A stretch of DNA of 64,000 bases from an uncultured Chitinophagaceae bacterium (GTDB lineage: Bacteria > Bacteroidota > Bacteroidia > Chitinophagales > Chitinophagaceae): the NCBI GenBank assembly GCA_936908745.1, contig CAKZFX010000010.1, positions 248,001-312,000 of the forward strand, given 5' to 3'. The notes beneath the pieces were generated by a model that made no database searches, was not told the origin of the DNA, and saw only the letters and a list, made by a program, of their open reading frames with translations. The translations under genes and the position numbers were made by a program. Shown here one piece after another: positions 1 to 7,519 of the stretch. The stretch's first letter is position 1. Every line of letters begins with the position of its first letter.

Positions 1-1
1 G

Positions 2-1372
2 TCGGTGAACCAGGAACAAGGTGGCCCGCCAACAGAACCGCCGGTGAATATTGAAATAGCCAGTGAAAACTTTGATGACCTGACCAAGACAGCCGCTGCG
101 TTAAAGAACTACTTAGACTCTATCAACGTAGCTGGTGTGGAAGAGTTGAAAATGGATGTGGACCTGACCAACCCGGAGATCACATTGAGCATTGACAGGG
201 AAAGGGCGATGACCGAAGGTGTGTCAACTGCACAGGTAGGTATGCAGATCCGTACAGCTCTATTTGGTCGTGAAGTATCGAAAATAAAAGATGGCGAAGA
301 CGAGTATAAAATACAATTGCGCAACAACGAAGTACAGCGTAAAAACCTTGTGGACTTGCTGAACATGAACATCAGTTTCCGGGACATGGCAACGGGTGCG
401 GTGAAAAATATCCCGATCAGTTCGGTGGTGAAGGTTGACTATACAAGTACGCTGGGAAGTGTGAAAAGAAAAGACCAGAAAAGAGTGATCACCCTTACCT
501 CGAACGTACTGTTGTCACAAGGTTATACGCCAACAGCCGTTAACGAAGTATTGAAAGGTTATATTGACCGTTTCACTAAAAAAGCGGACAGTGTAACAAT
601 CAAACAAACGGGTGAAGGTGAACAACAGGCAGAAACGGGAGCATTCCTTGGTAAGGCCCTGATGATTGCCCTGATGTTGATCCTGTTTATCCTTGTGTTA
701 CAATTTAACTCGGTAAGTAAATCGGTTATCATCCTTACAGAGATCATCTTTAGTGTGATCGGGGTATTGTTAGGTTTTGGTATTACGAAGATGGAAGTGT
801 CGGTGGTAATGACAGGTATTGGTATTGTGGGGCTGGCTGGTATCGTGGTGAAGAACGGTATCCTTGTGATCGAATTTGCTGATGAGCTAAGAGCAAGAGG
901 AATGAAAACAAGAGAAGCGGTGATCGAAGCCGGTAAAACCCGTATCATCCCGGTATTGCTGACGGCAGTAGCCGCGATACTCGGCCTGATTCCGCTGGCC
1001 GTAGGTTTTAACATAGATTTTATTGACATGTTCGCTAAGCTCAATCCGCATATATTCTTTGGTGGAGACAACGCTGTATTCTGGAAACCGTTGAGCTGGA
1101 CCATAATATTCGGTTTGATATTTGCGTTCTTTATGACCTTGTTGATCGTGCCAAGTATGTACCTGATGGCAGAGCGATTGAAAAGGCCGATGCGTCGCCA
1201 GTTTGGTGGTAAATGGATCTCATTCTTAGGTATTCCGCCGCTGACGTTGGTGTTCCTTCCGTTGGTGTTTGTTACGATGTTTATTCATCGCAGTGTGGTA
1301 AGAAGAAGGAGAAGAAAACTGGCAGACCAAAAAGATAAAGTGAATGAATCCTTTATAGGAAGCTGGTTCTAA
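2..1372 (+). CDS. RND-family efflux transporter permease, C-terminal part
   Basis: The frame is open from the window edge, so this is the 3' end of a longer gene. It encodes about 456 residues of an inner-membrane RND permease (AcrB/MexB/HAE1 type), which drives proton-coupled drug or metabolite export with a periplasmic adaptor and an outer-membrane channel. The visible part starts in the second periplasmic (porter/docking) region, with a DDLTKTAAALKNYL stretch and conserved words such as VSTAQVG and QIRTALFG. It continues with the last hydrophobic block: segments near residues 215-235, 240-260, 270-290, 313-335 and 365-390, including GIVGLAGIVVKNGILVIEF. A basic tail with RRRRRK follows. 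There is an unusual hydrophilic insert around residues 335-360 (DFIDMFAKLNPHIFFGGDN), which is also seen in Bacteroidota homologues. The adaptor and channel genes would lie upstream, outside the window. Family is sure; substrate unknown. Confidence 0.93.
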   Translation, partial: SVNQEQGGPPTEPPVNIEIASENFDDLTKTAAALKNYLDSINVAGVEELKMDVDLTNPEITLSIDRERAMTEGVSTAQVGMQIRTALFGREVSKIKDGEDEYKIQLRNNEVQRKNLVDLLNMNISFRDMATGAVKNIPISSVVKVDYTSTLGSVKRKDQKRVITLTSNVLLSQGYTPTAVNEVLKGYIDRFTKKADSVTIKQTGEGEQQAETGAFLGKALMIALMLILFILVLQFNSVSKSVIILTEIIFSVIGVLLGFGITKMEVSVVMTGIGIVGLAGIVVKNGILVIEFADELRARGMKTREAVIEAGKTRIIPVLLTAVAAILGLIPLAVGFNIDFIDMFAKLNPHIFFGGDNAVFWKPLSWTIIFGLIFAFFMTLLIVPSMYLMAERLKRPMRRQFGGKWISFLGIPPLTLVFLPLVFVTMFIHRSVVRRRRRKLADQKDKVNESFIGSWF

Positions 1373-1601
1373 AGATTGTTTGATTTGTGGTGGTGGTTTC
1401 CCACAATGTCGCCAACCATGGAAGAAAAACCGTTCGGACTTCTTCTCTGCAGTAGCGGGATTGTGGGATTTTTTATTTTGAGGCCACGGAGAGCCACGGA
1501 GTAACAGAGATACACAGAGTTTTTTACGATTATTCAACGCAGAGAACAGGAGATGCAGAGGTTGCGCAGAGAATTTGCCTTGCCTGGGAATCTCAGCAAA
1601 A

Positions 1602-1621
1602 CCTTTCTGCCGACAGGCAGG
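1602..1621 (-). repeat. Palindromic 20-bp interspersed word, copy 1 (one mismatch)
   Basis: On the minus strand this reads as CCTGCCTGTCGGCAGAAAGG, one base different from the four other copies in the window. The 5' flank on that strand is AAAATCTCCCGCTGA. The same flank occurs without the element at about 53236, where it continues as TCTCGCAG. Confidence 0.85.
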
Positions 1622-1738
1622 TCAGCGGGAGATTTTCTCTTTGTGTTTCTTTGTGTCTTTGTGGGAACTTCTTCTTTTTTGCCGCAATCGTATGTATTCC
1701 TTTGCGTGAAACTTCAATACAGCATTTCTCTGTGGCCT

Positions 1739-1777
1739 TCTCTCAAAATAAAAAATCCCCCCGGCAAGCCGGGAGGA
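1739..1777 (-). terminator. Strong intrinsic terminator on the minus strand
   Basis: Read on the minus strand, a 10-bp GC-rich stem (TCCTCCCGGC / GCCGGGGGGA, one G-U pair, TT loop) is followed directly by ATTTTTTATTTT. There is no minus-strand protein gene between it and the next terminator at 2230, so it must end another transcript. This is the main evidence for the RNA candidate. Confidence 0.75.
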
Positions 1778-2030
1778 CGGATCAATGTTGCTCCGAATCA
1801 TTAACCATTAAACACACAAGTCGGAGGGTTGCACCACTACTACTAATCAGAAATAGGTTGGTACTTTCAGTCAGATACGAATATTCGGTGGTTTCTTCGA
1901 AAAATCAGGTGGTTACGGTAGCGTTCAAAGGGGTCTTCCAGTTTTCACAAGGCAGAATATCTCAAGTTGTTTTTCATAGGTCTCAATCATATATGGTAGT
2001 TGAGAAATATCGCTGCTTTGATGATACAAA
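1756..2030 (-). ncRNA. Candidate small non-coding RNA (6S-like size, unproven)
   Basis: A minus-strand segment of up to about 275 nt lies between a weak -7-like box (TTACTTTG, ending near 2028) and the terminator at 1739-1777. The sequence is non-repetitive, unlike the DNA beside it. It carries several small inverted repeats: CTCAA/TTGAG near 1983-2006, the palindrome CGAATATTCG near 1877-1886, and CTCCGA/TCGGAG near 1791-1827. No reading frame looks coding. I do not see the signatures of SRP RNA (GGAAGGAAGCA-like), RNase P RNA or tmRNA. A 6S RNA or a lineage-specific RNA is possible, but I cannot recognise a family. The 5' end is a guess. Confidence 0.3.
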
Positions 2031-2229
2031 GTAACGACGGCAGAAGCCCCTGAAAAATAGAACAACCATGCAATTTGAGATACTGGCTCTTTTAAGCCGA
2101 TTTGTAGTATTGTTACTACACAAACGATTGCTTAGCGGAAAAAAAATCTGGAATCGTGCAGCATTACGGTTTTTACCCCTGTCATATGGGTGCAACCAAT
2201 CTTTATAGCTCCTGACTTATCGTAATAGA

Positions 2230-2264
2230 AAAGCGTCCCTTTCCTGAAAAATGGGGACGCTTTC
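2230..2264 (-). terminator. Terminator after the barrel-protein gene
   Basis: The stem is AAGCGTCCC / GGGGACGCTTT with a loop of about 13 nt. On the minus strand it is followed by TTCTATTA. It lies 15 bases beyond the stop codon of the minus-strand gene ending at 2280. T-rich sequence on the plus side (TTTCTTGTTTT) means it could work in both directions. Confidence 0.65.
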
Positions 2265-2279
2265 TTGTTTTCCCGGCTC

Positions 2280-3056
2280 TTATCTTCCCAGCAGGACTAT
2301 CACTCCTGCCTTGATTTCCAGCATCCGGAGAGGCGAGGTATATACCTGCGCCACAGTATGTTCATGTATTTCCTGTGTATTGGCATTTACAAACGTTACA
2401 CTTACAGGTTTGCTTTGCGGCGTATTATTCTGCACTTCCATCAGCCTCGTGGTATTGATATAATCCATTGAGCCGCCACGAGTAAGATGGGCGCCCAGGT
2501 CAATTAACACATTGCTGCGATGCTTATACTTTGCAAAAAAGCCGCTGTTGATCTTAAGACCACCACCCGCACTCCAGTACAATGTATGATCGCTGATGAT
2601 ATTCTCTTGTTGCAAGGCACGGCAACCCAGCACATCACGCGGGTCTTCCACATATATATTACTGTAAAAACGATAGACACCTGTTTTGGCGCTTACATAT
2701 GGCACCAGCATCTTTTGGTTGTCTGCAAGGTCATAGCGCAACTGGATATTACCTGTAAAAACATTGCTGCTGTAATTAACCGGCACAACAGAAGAAGTAC
2801 TGCCAAAATTAAAGGTCTGATCAATGGTCTTGCTGGCATACACACCCACACCCAGCTCAGCACCGATAGCTACCCGTTTTAACTTGCCGGGCAATTGATA
2901 AGCCCCGCCGATCTTGAGACTATGCGCAGGCGGAATATTTTCTTTCATTTCCTGTTGCATCAGGCCGAGGCTGTAGCCGCCTTCCATTTGCCAGTGCTGT
3001 GCATTTATAGAAAGGGATAAAAGGGTAAAAAGAGAAAATGTAAAAATGAACTTCAT
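2280..3056 (-). CDS. Putative outer-membrane beta-barrel protein, unknown function
   Basis: A 258-residue exported protein. It begins with a clear signal peptide (about 19 residues, hydrophobic FTFSLFTLLSLS, ending SINAQ). The mature part alternates polar and aromatic residues in short strands (GGYSLGLM, GAELGVGVYA, NIQLRYDLAD, VSAKTGVYRFY, YWSAGGGLKINSGFF, VLIDLGAHL) and ends with LEIKAGVIVLLGR. This is typical of an 8-10-strand outer-membrane barrel of the broad porin-like/PorT-like class in Bacteroidota. Five cysteine-free blocks and one Cys at CRALQ are visible. It is transcribed alone and has its own terminator. No ligand or partner can be inferred. Confidence 0.7.
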   Translation of the reverse strand: MKFIFTFSLFTLLSLSINAQHWQMEGGYSLGLMQQEMKENIPPAHSLKIGGAYQLPGKLKRVAIGAELGVGVYASKTIDQTFNFGSTSSVVPVNYSSNVFTGNIQLRYDLADNQKMLVPYVSAKTGVYRFYSNIYVEDPRDVLGCRALQQENIISDHTLYWSAGGGLKINSGFFAKYKHRSNVLIDLGAHLTRGGSMDYINTTRLMEVQNNTPQSKPVSVTFVNANTQEIHEHTVAQVYTSPLRMLEIKAGVIVLLGR

Positions 3057-3149
3057 ATAGCGTTAGTTTAAGGATTGGGCAATGATGTGCTACTAAAATT
3101 ACAATAGCCCCGCAGCATCCGGAAGAAACGGGCTGTTAAAAGAATAAAA

Positions 3150-3173
3150 AAAGGCCCCCGAAAGGGAGCCTTT
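3150..3173 (-). terminator. Terminator after the M16 peptidase gene
   Basis: The minus strand reads GGCTCCC TTTC GGGGGCC followed by a run of seven Ts. It starts about 20 bases beyond the stop codon of the gene ending at 3193. Confidence 0.75.
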
Positions 3174-3192
3174 TAACGTTTATGCGTAACAA

Positions 3193-6045
3193 TTAGAACG
3201 CCTTTTTCTGAACCGGGTTGCCGTCTACATCCAACTCCACAATTTCATAGCCCAGTTTCTTGATGCCTTCCTGTATCTTTTCTTTATCGCCAACGATCAG
3301 GATATTCAGTTTGTCAACATTGATCCATTTCTTAGCCACAGCATCAATTTCTGCCTTGGTCATATTCTTCAGGATATCGTTTTGCTTGTCTGTATAATCA
3401 GCAGGCAGGTTGTATTCCAATATACGGCCGATAAAGCCGGCTTTCTGGAAACCTGTTTCATAGCGCAACGCATCGATCTGTCCTAAAGCGCTTTTCATAA
3501 AGCTTAATTCTTCATCAGTAATACCTGTAGCCGCATAGGTTTTCAGGTCTTTCATTACTTCAACCAATGCACTGTCAGTGGCTGCGGCTTTGATACCTGA
3601 ACTGAAACCAAATGTGCCTGAATACTTATTACCACCGAAGCCAGAGCTTGCACCATAGGTCCAGCCTTTGTCTTCACGCAGGTTGAGGTTCAGGCGGCTA
3701 TTGAAGCTTCCACCCAATGCGAAATTGGAAAGGAATGCACGGTAATAATCACCAGTGGCATCGTACTTCAGGTCAGTGCGGTAGCCAACTCTGAATTCAG
3801 ACTGAGCAGCATTCTTCACATCAACGATATACACTTTTGTTTTTTCAACCGCAGGAGCTGTTGCAGTTGCTTTCAGTTCGATCTTCTTATCAGGCAAGCC
3901 ACCCAGGAATGCCAGTTTAGGCATGATCTCACTTTCTTTGATATCGCCCACTACCACTACCTGCATGCCGTTTTTGGTCATGTAATTAGTATAGTAGTTT
4001 TTTACATCAGCCAATGTAAAATTCTTTACGGTTTCTTCTGTACCGCTTTGGCTGATACCCAGGATGCTGTTTGCACCATAGGTAAGAACGTTATTTACAT
4101 TTGTAGCAATAGCAGCCGGCTGCGATTTGGTTTGTTTGAAACTTTCGATGCGCTGTTTTTTGATACGGTTGAAATCATCTTCTTTAAACTCAGGCATTGT
4201 CATTCTTTCTTGTAACAAGGCCATTGTTGCATCCAGGTTTTTCTTCAACGAAAACACCTGGAAAGTGATGCCATCCAGTCCGCTGCCCACGCTTACAGAG
4301 CTACCGAGCAATTCCAGTTCTTTACTGAAATCTTCAGCGCTTCTTTTCTTCGTGTCTTCGTTCATCATAGCGGCAAAGAAAGAAGAAAGACCAGCTTTAG
4401 AAAGATCGTTTGCCTGTGTCAGGTGACCACCAGGCATTTTGATAGACAGTGTCACCGTTGGTAACTCTGTATTTTCTGTACCGATTACTTTCACGCTGTT
4501 GCCGATCTCATCTGTCCAGAAGGCAGGCACTTTTACCACAGGGCTGGGGCCGGAAGCAGGGATCACATTGCGGTCAAACTTGTCTTTTGCTTTTACATAC
4601 TTCAGGCCATCATAACCATAATTAGGTGGCGTGTAATTGTCTTCAGAAATAACAAAATTGTCATTACCTACTTTATTCTTAGCATCGTTCTGATCTTTGG
4701 TCAGTACGCTTACCACCACGCAATGTTTCAGTTTTACATACTTGTTGTAAACCCTCATTACGTCTTCTTTGGTAACGGCACGGTACGCATCCACTTCTTT
4801 CTGGATCATGTTCGGGTTGCCCGCGAATGTCTGGTAAGAAGCCAATTGTGATACCTTACCTGAAACGCTCTGCAGGCTGTTGATATACTGTGCTTCGATA
4901 CCCGCTTTGAATTTTGCAACGTCTTCATCCGTTACGCCTCTTACTTCAAAACTGTCGAGGGCATTATCAATGAGGTAAAACATGCTTGCCAGTGACTTGC
5001 CCGGTGCAGGTACTACGTTGATCGTAAACTCACCGCTCAGTTCAGAATTGCTGTGACCGGCAGTTGCTTGCAATGCCAGTTGTTTTTTCACCAGCTGCTG
5101 ATATAAAACAGAGTTTTTACCCTGTCCTAAAATTTCAGCAAGACAATCCAGTGCAGGCATGTCTTTATCATAATTGGGCACCGTTGGATAAGCTTTCAGC
5201 ATCAACGGCAATCTTGCGTAGTTATCTGTATAAGAAACAAAACGGTGTTTGTTCAATACAGGAACCATTTTAGGCATATTCTCTACTTTAGGACCAGCAG
5301 GAATAGAACCATAATACTTTTCAACCAGGGCTACTACTTTTTTGGTGTCTACGTCACCACCGATGGTCAGCGTGGCATTGTTAGGGCCATACCAGCGCAG
5401 GAAGAAATTCTTCAGGTCATTTACATTCACACGGTTCAGGTCTTCCACATACCCGATCGTCAGCCATGAATACGGGTGACCATAAGGGTATAAATTCTTA
5501 GAGGTCATTTCGCCCACCAGTCCATAAGGACGGTTGTCGTAATTCTGTCCTCTTTCGTTCTTAACAGTCGCTCTTTGTACCTCAAACTTTTGCTGTGTTA
5601 CGGCATCCAGCAGGAAACCCATACGGTCTGCTTCGAGCCACAGCATTTTTTCGAGTTGATTTACCGGCGCTGTTTCAAAATAATTCGTACGGTCGCGGTT
5701 GGTAGTACCGTTCAGCGTACCGCCGGCTTCCGTTACTATTTTGAAATGTTGCTCATCACCTACGTGATCACTTCCCTGGAACATCATGTGTTCAAAGAAG
5801 TGGGCAAATCCTGACTTCCCGATCTCTTCACGGGCAGAACCTACGTGGTAAGTAACATCAACGTGTACCACCGGGTCACTATGATCTTCGTGAACGATCA
5901 GGGTAAGACCATTTTTCAGGACATATTTTTCATAAGGGATAGTAAGCCCCGAGCCTTTGGCGCTTACTTTTTCAACCAGTTTTGCCTGGGCGCCTGCAGT
6001 CAAAGACCCTGCAATAGCAACCAGCAATAAGATCCGTTGTTTCAT
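3193..6045 (-). CDS. M16 family (pitrilysin/insulinase-like) zinc peptidase, secreted
   Basis: A 950-residue two-module M16 metallopeptidase with a Sec signal peptide (20 residues, ending AGAQA), so it is probably periplasmic. The N-terminal module has the inverted zinc motif HFFEH (about residues 83-87), with the third ligand expected in the ERGQNYDNRPYG region about 80 residues on. This pattern marks the catalytic half. The C-terminal module (about 500-930) has the M16 fold words LREDKGWTYGASSGF and GGSFNSRLNLNLRE but no HxxEH, as is usual for the non-catalytic half that closes the chamber. Such enzymes cut short unfolded peptides. It is monocistronic, with its own terminator. A second M16 gene of similar size is at 35302. 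Physiological substrate unknown. Confidence 0.92.
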   Translation of the reverse strand: MKQRILLLVAIAGSLTAGAQAKLVEKVSAKGSGLTIPYEKYVLKNGLTLIVHEDHSDPVVHVDVTYHVGSAREEIGKSGFAHFFEHMMFQGSDHVGDEQHFKIVTEAGGTLNGTTNRDRTNYFETAPVNQLEKMLWLEADRMGFLLDAVTQQKFEVQRATVKNERGQNYDNRPYGLVGEMTSKNLYPYGHPYSWLTIGYVEDLNRVNVNDLKNFFLRWYGPNNATLTIGGDVDTKKVVALVEKYYGSIPAGPKVENMPKMVPVLNKHRFVSYTDNYARLPLMLKAYPTVPNYDKDMPALDCLAEILGQGKNSVLYQQLVKKQLALQATAGHSNSELSGEFTINVVPAPGKSLASMFYLIDNALDSFEVRGVTDEDVAKFKAGIEAQYINSLQSVSGKVSQLASYQTFAGNPNMIQKEVDAYRAVTKEDVMRVYNKYVKLKHCVVVSVLTKDQNDAKNKVGNDNFVISEDNYTPPNYGYDGLKYVKAKDKFDRNVIPASGPSPVVKVPAFWTDEIGNSVKVIGTENTELPTVTLSIKMPGGHLTQANDLSKAGLSSFFAAMMNEDTKKRSAEDFSKELELLGSSVSVGSGLDGITFQVFSLKKNLDATMALLQERMTMPEFKEDDFNRIKKQRIESFKQTKSQPAAIATNVNNVLTYGANSILGISQSGTEETVKNFTLADVKNYYTNYMTKNGMQVVVVGDIKESEIMPKLAFLGGLPDKKIELKATATAPAVEKTKVYIVDVKNAAQSEFRVGYRTDLKYDATGDYYRAFLSNFALGGSFNSRLNLNLREDKGWTYGASSGFGGNKYSGTFGFSSGIKAAATDSALVEVMKDLKTYAATGITDEELSFMKSALGQIDALRYETGFQKAGFIGRILEYNLPADYTDKQNDILKNMTKAEIDAVAKKWINVDKLNILIVGDKEKIQEGIKKLGYEIVELDVDGNPVQKKAF

Positions 6046-6221
6046 ATACTTGTTTAAATTTAGAAGGAAGCGAAAGGTAAGGAAAACGGGGGTTTACGGC
6101 TTACCATTTATAAATAATTCCGGGCTGCGGAAGGGGTAGCAAGTACACAATAGCGACGTTTTTTCCGGGAGGCAACCGCAGGGGCTTGAGAATCGTCTTA
6201 TATAAGGGCCTGTTCCCAATG

Positions 6222-6253
6222 AAACAGCCTCCCGGTAAGCCGGAAGGCTGTTT
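6222..6253 (-). terminator. Bidirectional-looking hairpin after the deacetylase gene
   Basis: The arms AAACAGCCTCCCGG and CCGGAAGGCTGTTT have one mismatch and a TAAG loop, with A and T runs on the two sides. It sits 28 bases beyond the stop codon of the minus-strand gene ending at 6281. Confidence 0.65.
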
Positions 6254-6280
6254 TCTAATAGGTTCTTAATAAGTTGTTTT

Positions 6281-7270
6281 CTACAACGAATCTCCTTTCT
6301 CTTTCTTCAAGCTATCGACGGTCTGCGGTTTTTTAGCAGCTAAAGAATCAGTACGTAACAGTTTTTTGATCGCAGGGTAGGCTGATACCAATGACAGCTC
6401 ATAATCATCCCTTGCTTTCAGCTTCTGGATAAACTCACGGAGTTGCAATGAATCGGCAGCGCTGTGATATACTTGGTCATGCGCCAGTATCACAAGGTTG
6501 CCAGGCACTTTGGTTCTTCCTTTTTTAAACAGGCTGTCGATCTGGCTCAGCAATTCATCCGCCGTATTCTTTACCTGGAAGGTTTTGGGGTCATAATGCC
6601 ACTCAAGGTCCCAGCCAAGTACAATAAAGCCTGCTTTTTGCAAGGAATCCATCGCCGGTTTACTCTTTTTAATATCGGTAAAATGAAGGCTGTCGATCCG
6701 CCAGCTATTCCGTCCCGGGGCTCTTACCACGTTGGTGGCGGGCAACAACTTTTCCTTTGTCATTTCCATATCCTTTACCACTGTTTCGGGCAACTGGTAA
6801 AAATGGTCATAACGGTTATTTGCATGTGTATAGCTATGGTTATACAGCTCAATATGGGTGCTCGCTTTCAGGCTGTCCCATGTGCGTCGCTGGCCGGGAC
6901 TATCGAAAACGTGCTGGCCAACAATAAAGAAGTTGGCCGGGATATTTTCCTGGTTGATAATGTCCAGCACATTCTGCGTCCCCTTGTTCGGGCCGTCATC
7001 AAATGTGAGGTAGATCCTTTTCTTTTGAGGGGTTTGCTCTTCTTCCACGGGTGGCGGCTGTGCAGGACGCACCTTTGGTTTTACCGGCTTCGGTTTTTTT
7101 GCCGGGAACATGATCAGCGTGTCAGGATCGTTTTTTACCAGACTGGCCGTTCGTTGCTCGTCCGGTTCATTTTTACAGGAAAAAAAGAGGAATAGTGCCA
7201 ATGAAAAAACTAAATAGCGGGTTGGCTTTACTGAAGGCTCTCCTTCGTCGGAGGATGCAGGGATGTCCAT
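6281..7270 (-). CDS. Polysaccharide deacetylase (NodB-like, CE4) lipoprotein
   Basis: A 329-residue protein with a carbohydrate esterase 4 domain, a metal-dependent enzyme that removes N- or O-acetyl groups from polysaccharides such as peptidoglycan, chitin or surface glycans. The visible CE4 motifs are TFDDGPNKGT (motif 1, catalytic base and metal Asp, about residue 90), HSYTH (motif 2, metal histidines) and RAPGRNSWR (motif 3). The N-terminus has about 17 polar residues before a hydrophobic stretch and a lipobox-like LFFSC, so it is probably a lipoprotein despite the long n-region; no shorter ATG start exists. A Pro/Lys-rich linker (PAKKPKPVKPKVRPAQPPP) spaces the enzyme from the membrane. 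The C-terminus is a charged tail rich in DSL/KK. Single gene. Confidence 0.88.
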   Translation of the reverse strand: MDIPASSDEGEPSVKPTRYLVFSLALFLFFSCKNEPDEQRTASLVKNDPDTLIMFPAKKPKPVKPKVRPAQPPPVEEEQTPQKKRIYLTFDDGPNKGTQNVLDIINQENIPANFFIVGQHVFDSPGQRRTWDSLKASTHIELYNHSYTHANNRYDHFYQLPETVVKDMEMTKEKLLPATNVVRAPGRNSWRIDSLHFTDIKKSKPAMDSLQKAGFIVLGWDLEWHYDPKTFQVKNTADELLSQIDSLFKKGRTKVPGNLVILAHDQVYHSAADSLQLREFIQKLKARDDYELSLVSAYPAIKKLLRTDSLAAKKPQTVDSLKKEKGDSL

Positions 7271-7349
7271 GTTTTGTTGTGGTATTGATTACTATGTAAA
7301 GCTATTATGGAAGAGAGGCTCTTTGCAAATTTTGCTGGTTAAAGATTAG

Positions 7350-7473
7350 TGAATTAGTCTTTAGTCGATAGTCAAGAGTCAATAGTAGAGTCTTACTATA
7401 TCAACATTCACTCCTGACTCCCGACTCTGAACTCCCCAATACCTCATTTTCTATTATCCATTTTCCATTCCGT
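7350..7473. repeat. Degenerate GACTC / CCATTTTCC word repeat
   Basis: Between the divergent deacetylase and korA-like genes lie runs of related words: AGTCGATAGTCAAGAGTCAA, then CTCCTGACTCCCGACTC, then CATTTTCTATTATCCATTT. The same order of words (TGACTCCCG, CCATTTTCCA, CATTCTCTATTTTCC) recurs at 39017-39090, in another gap. The words point both ways (AGTC versus GACT), giving loose inverted symmetry. Confidence 0.65.
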
Positions 7474-7493
7474 ATGGACTCCCTACTATTTCT

Positions 7494-7501
7494 TAATTTT
7501 G
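7494..7501 (+). promoter_or_regulatory. -7 box TAATTTTG upstream of the korA-like gene
   Basis: The sequence matches the Bacteroidota -7 consensus TAnnTTTG exactly and ends 19 bases before the ATG at 7520. No good -33 TTTG is present at the usual distance. Confidence 0.45.
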
Positions 7502-7519
7502 CTGACTAACTTTTACAAA

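Larger units (their letters stand above)
1373..2229. other. Gene-free stretch with degenerate repeats and a possible small RNA
   Basis: No convincing protein gene is seen in these roughly 860 bases. The first part (about 1480-1745) is made of degenerate words in both orientations: CCACGGAG and ACACAGAG, then CTTTGTG and CTCTGTGG. These recur at 9.95, 46.8 and 53.2 kb. A copy of the 20-bp palindromic word lies at 1602-1621. From about 1800 to 2100 the composition changes to ordinary, non-repetitive sequence that ends in a strong minus-strand terminator. That part may be a small RNA and is described separately. Short open frames on both strands have no signal, domain or ribosome-binding context. 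Confidence 0.6.

Noticed and set aside
559..1104. A long antisense frame inside the RND gene, and similar shadows in many genes
   Set aside because: They lie on the complementary strand of strongly recognisable genes and show low-complexity shadow composition.
1983..2195. A 70-codon minus-strand open frame
   Set aside because: No signal, domain or amino-acid bias, and it overlaps the possible RNA start; more likely chance.
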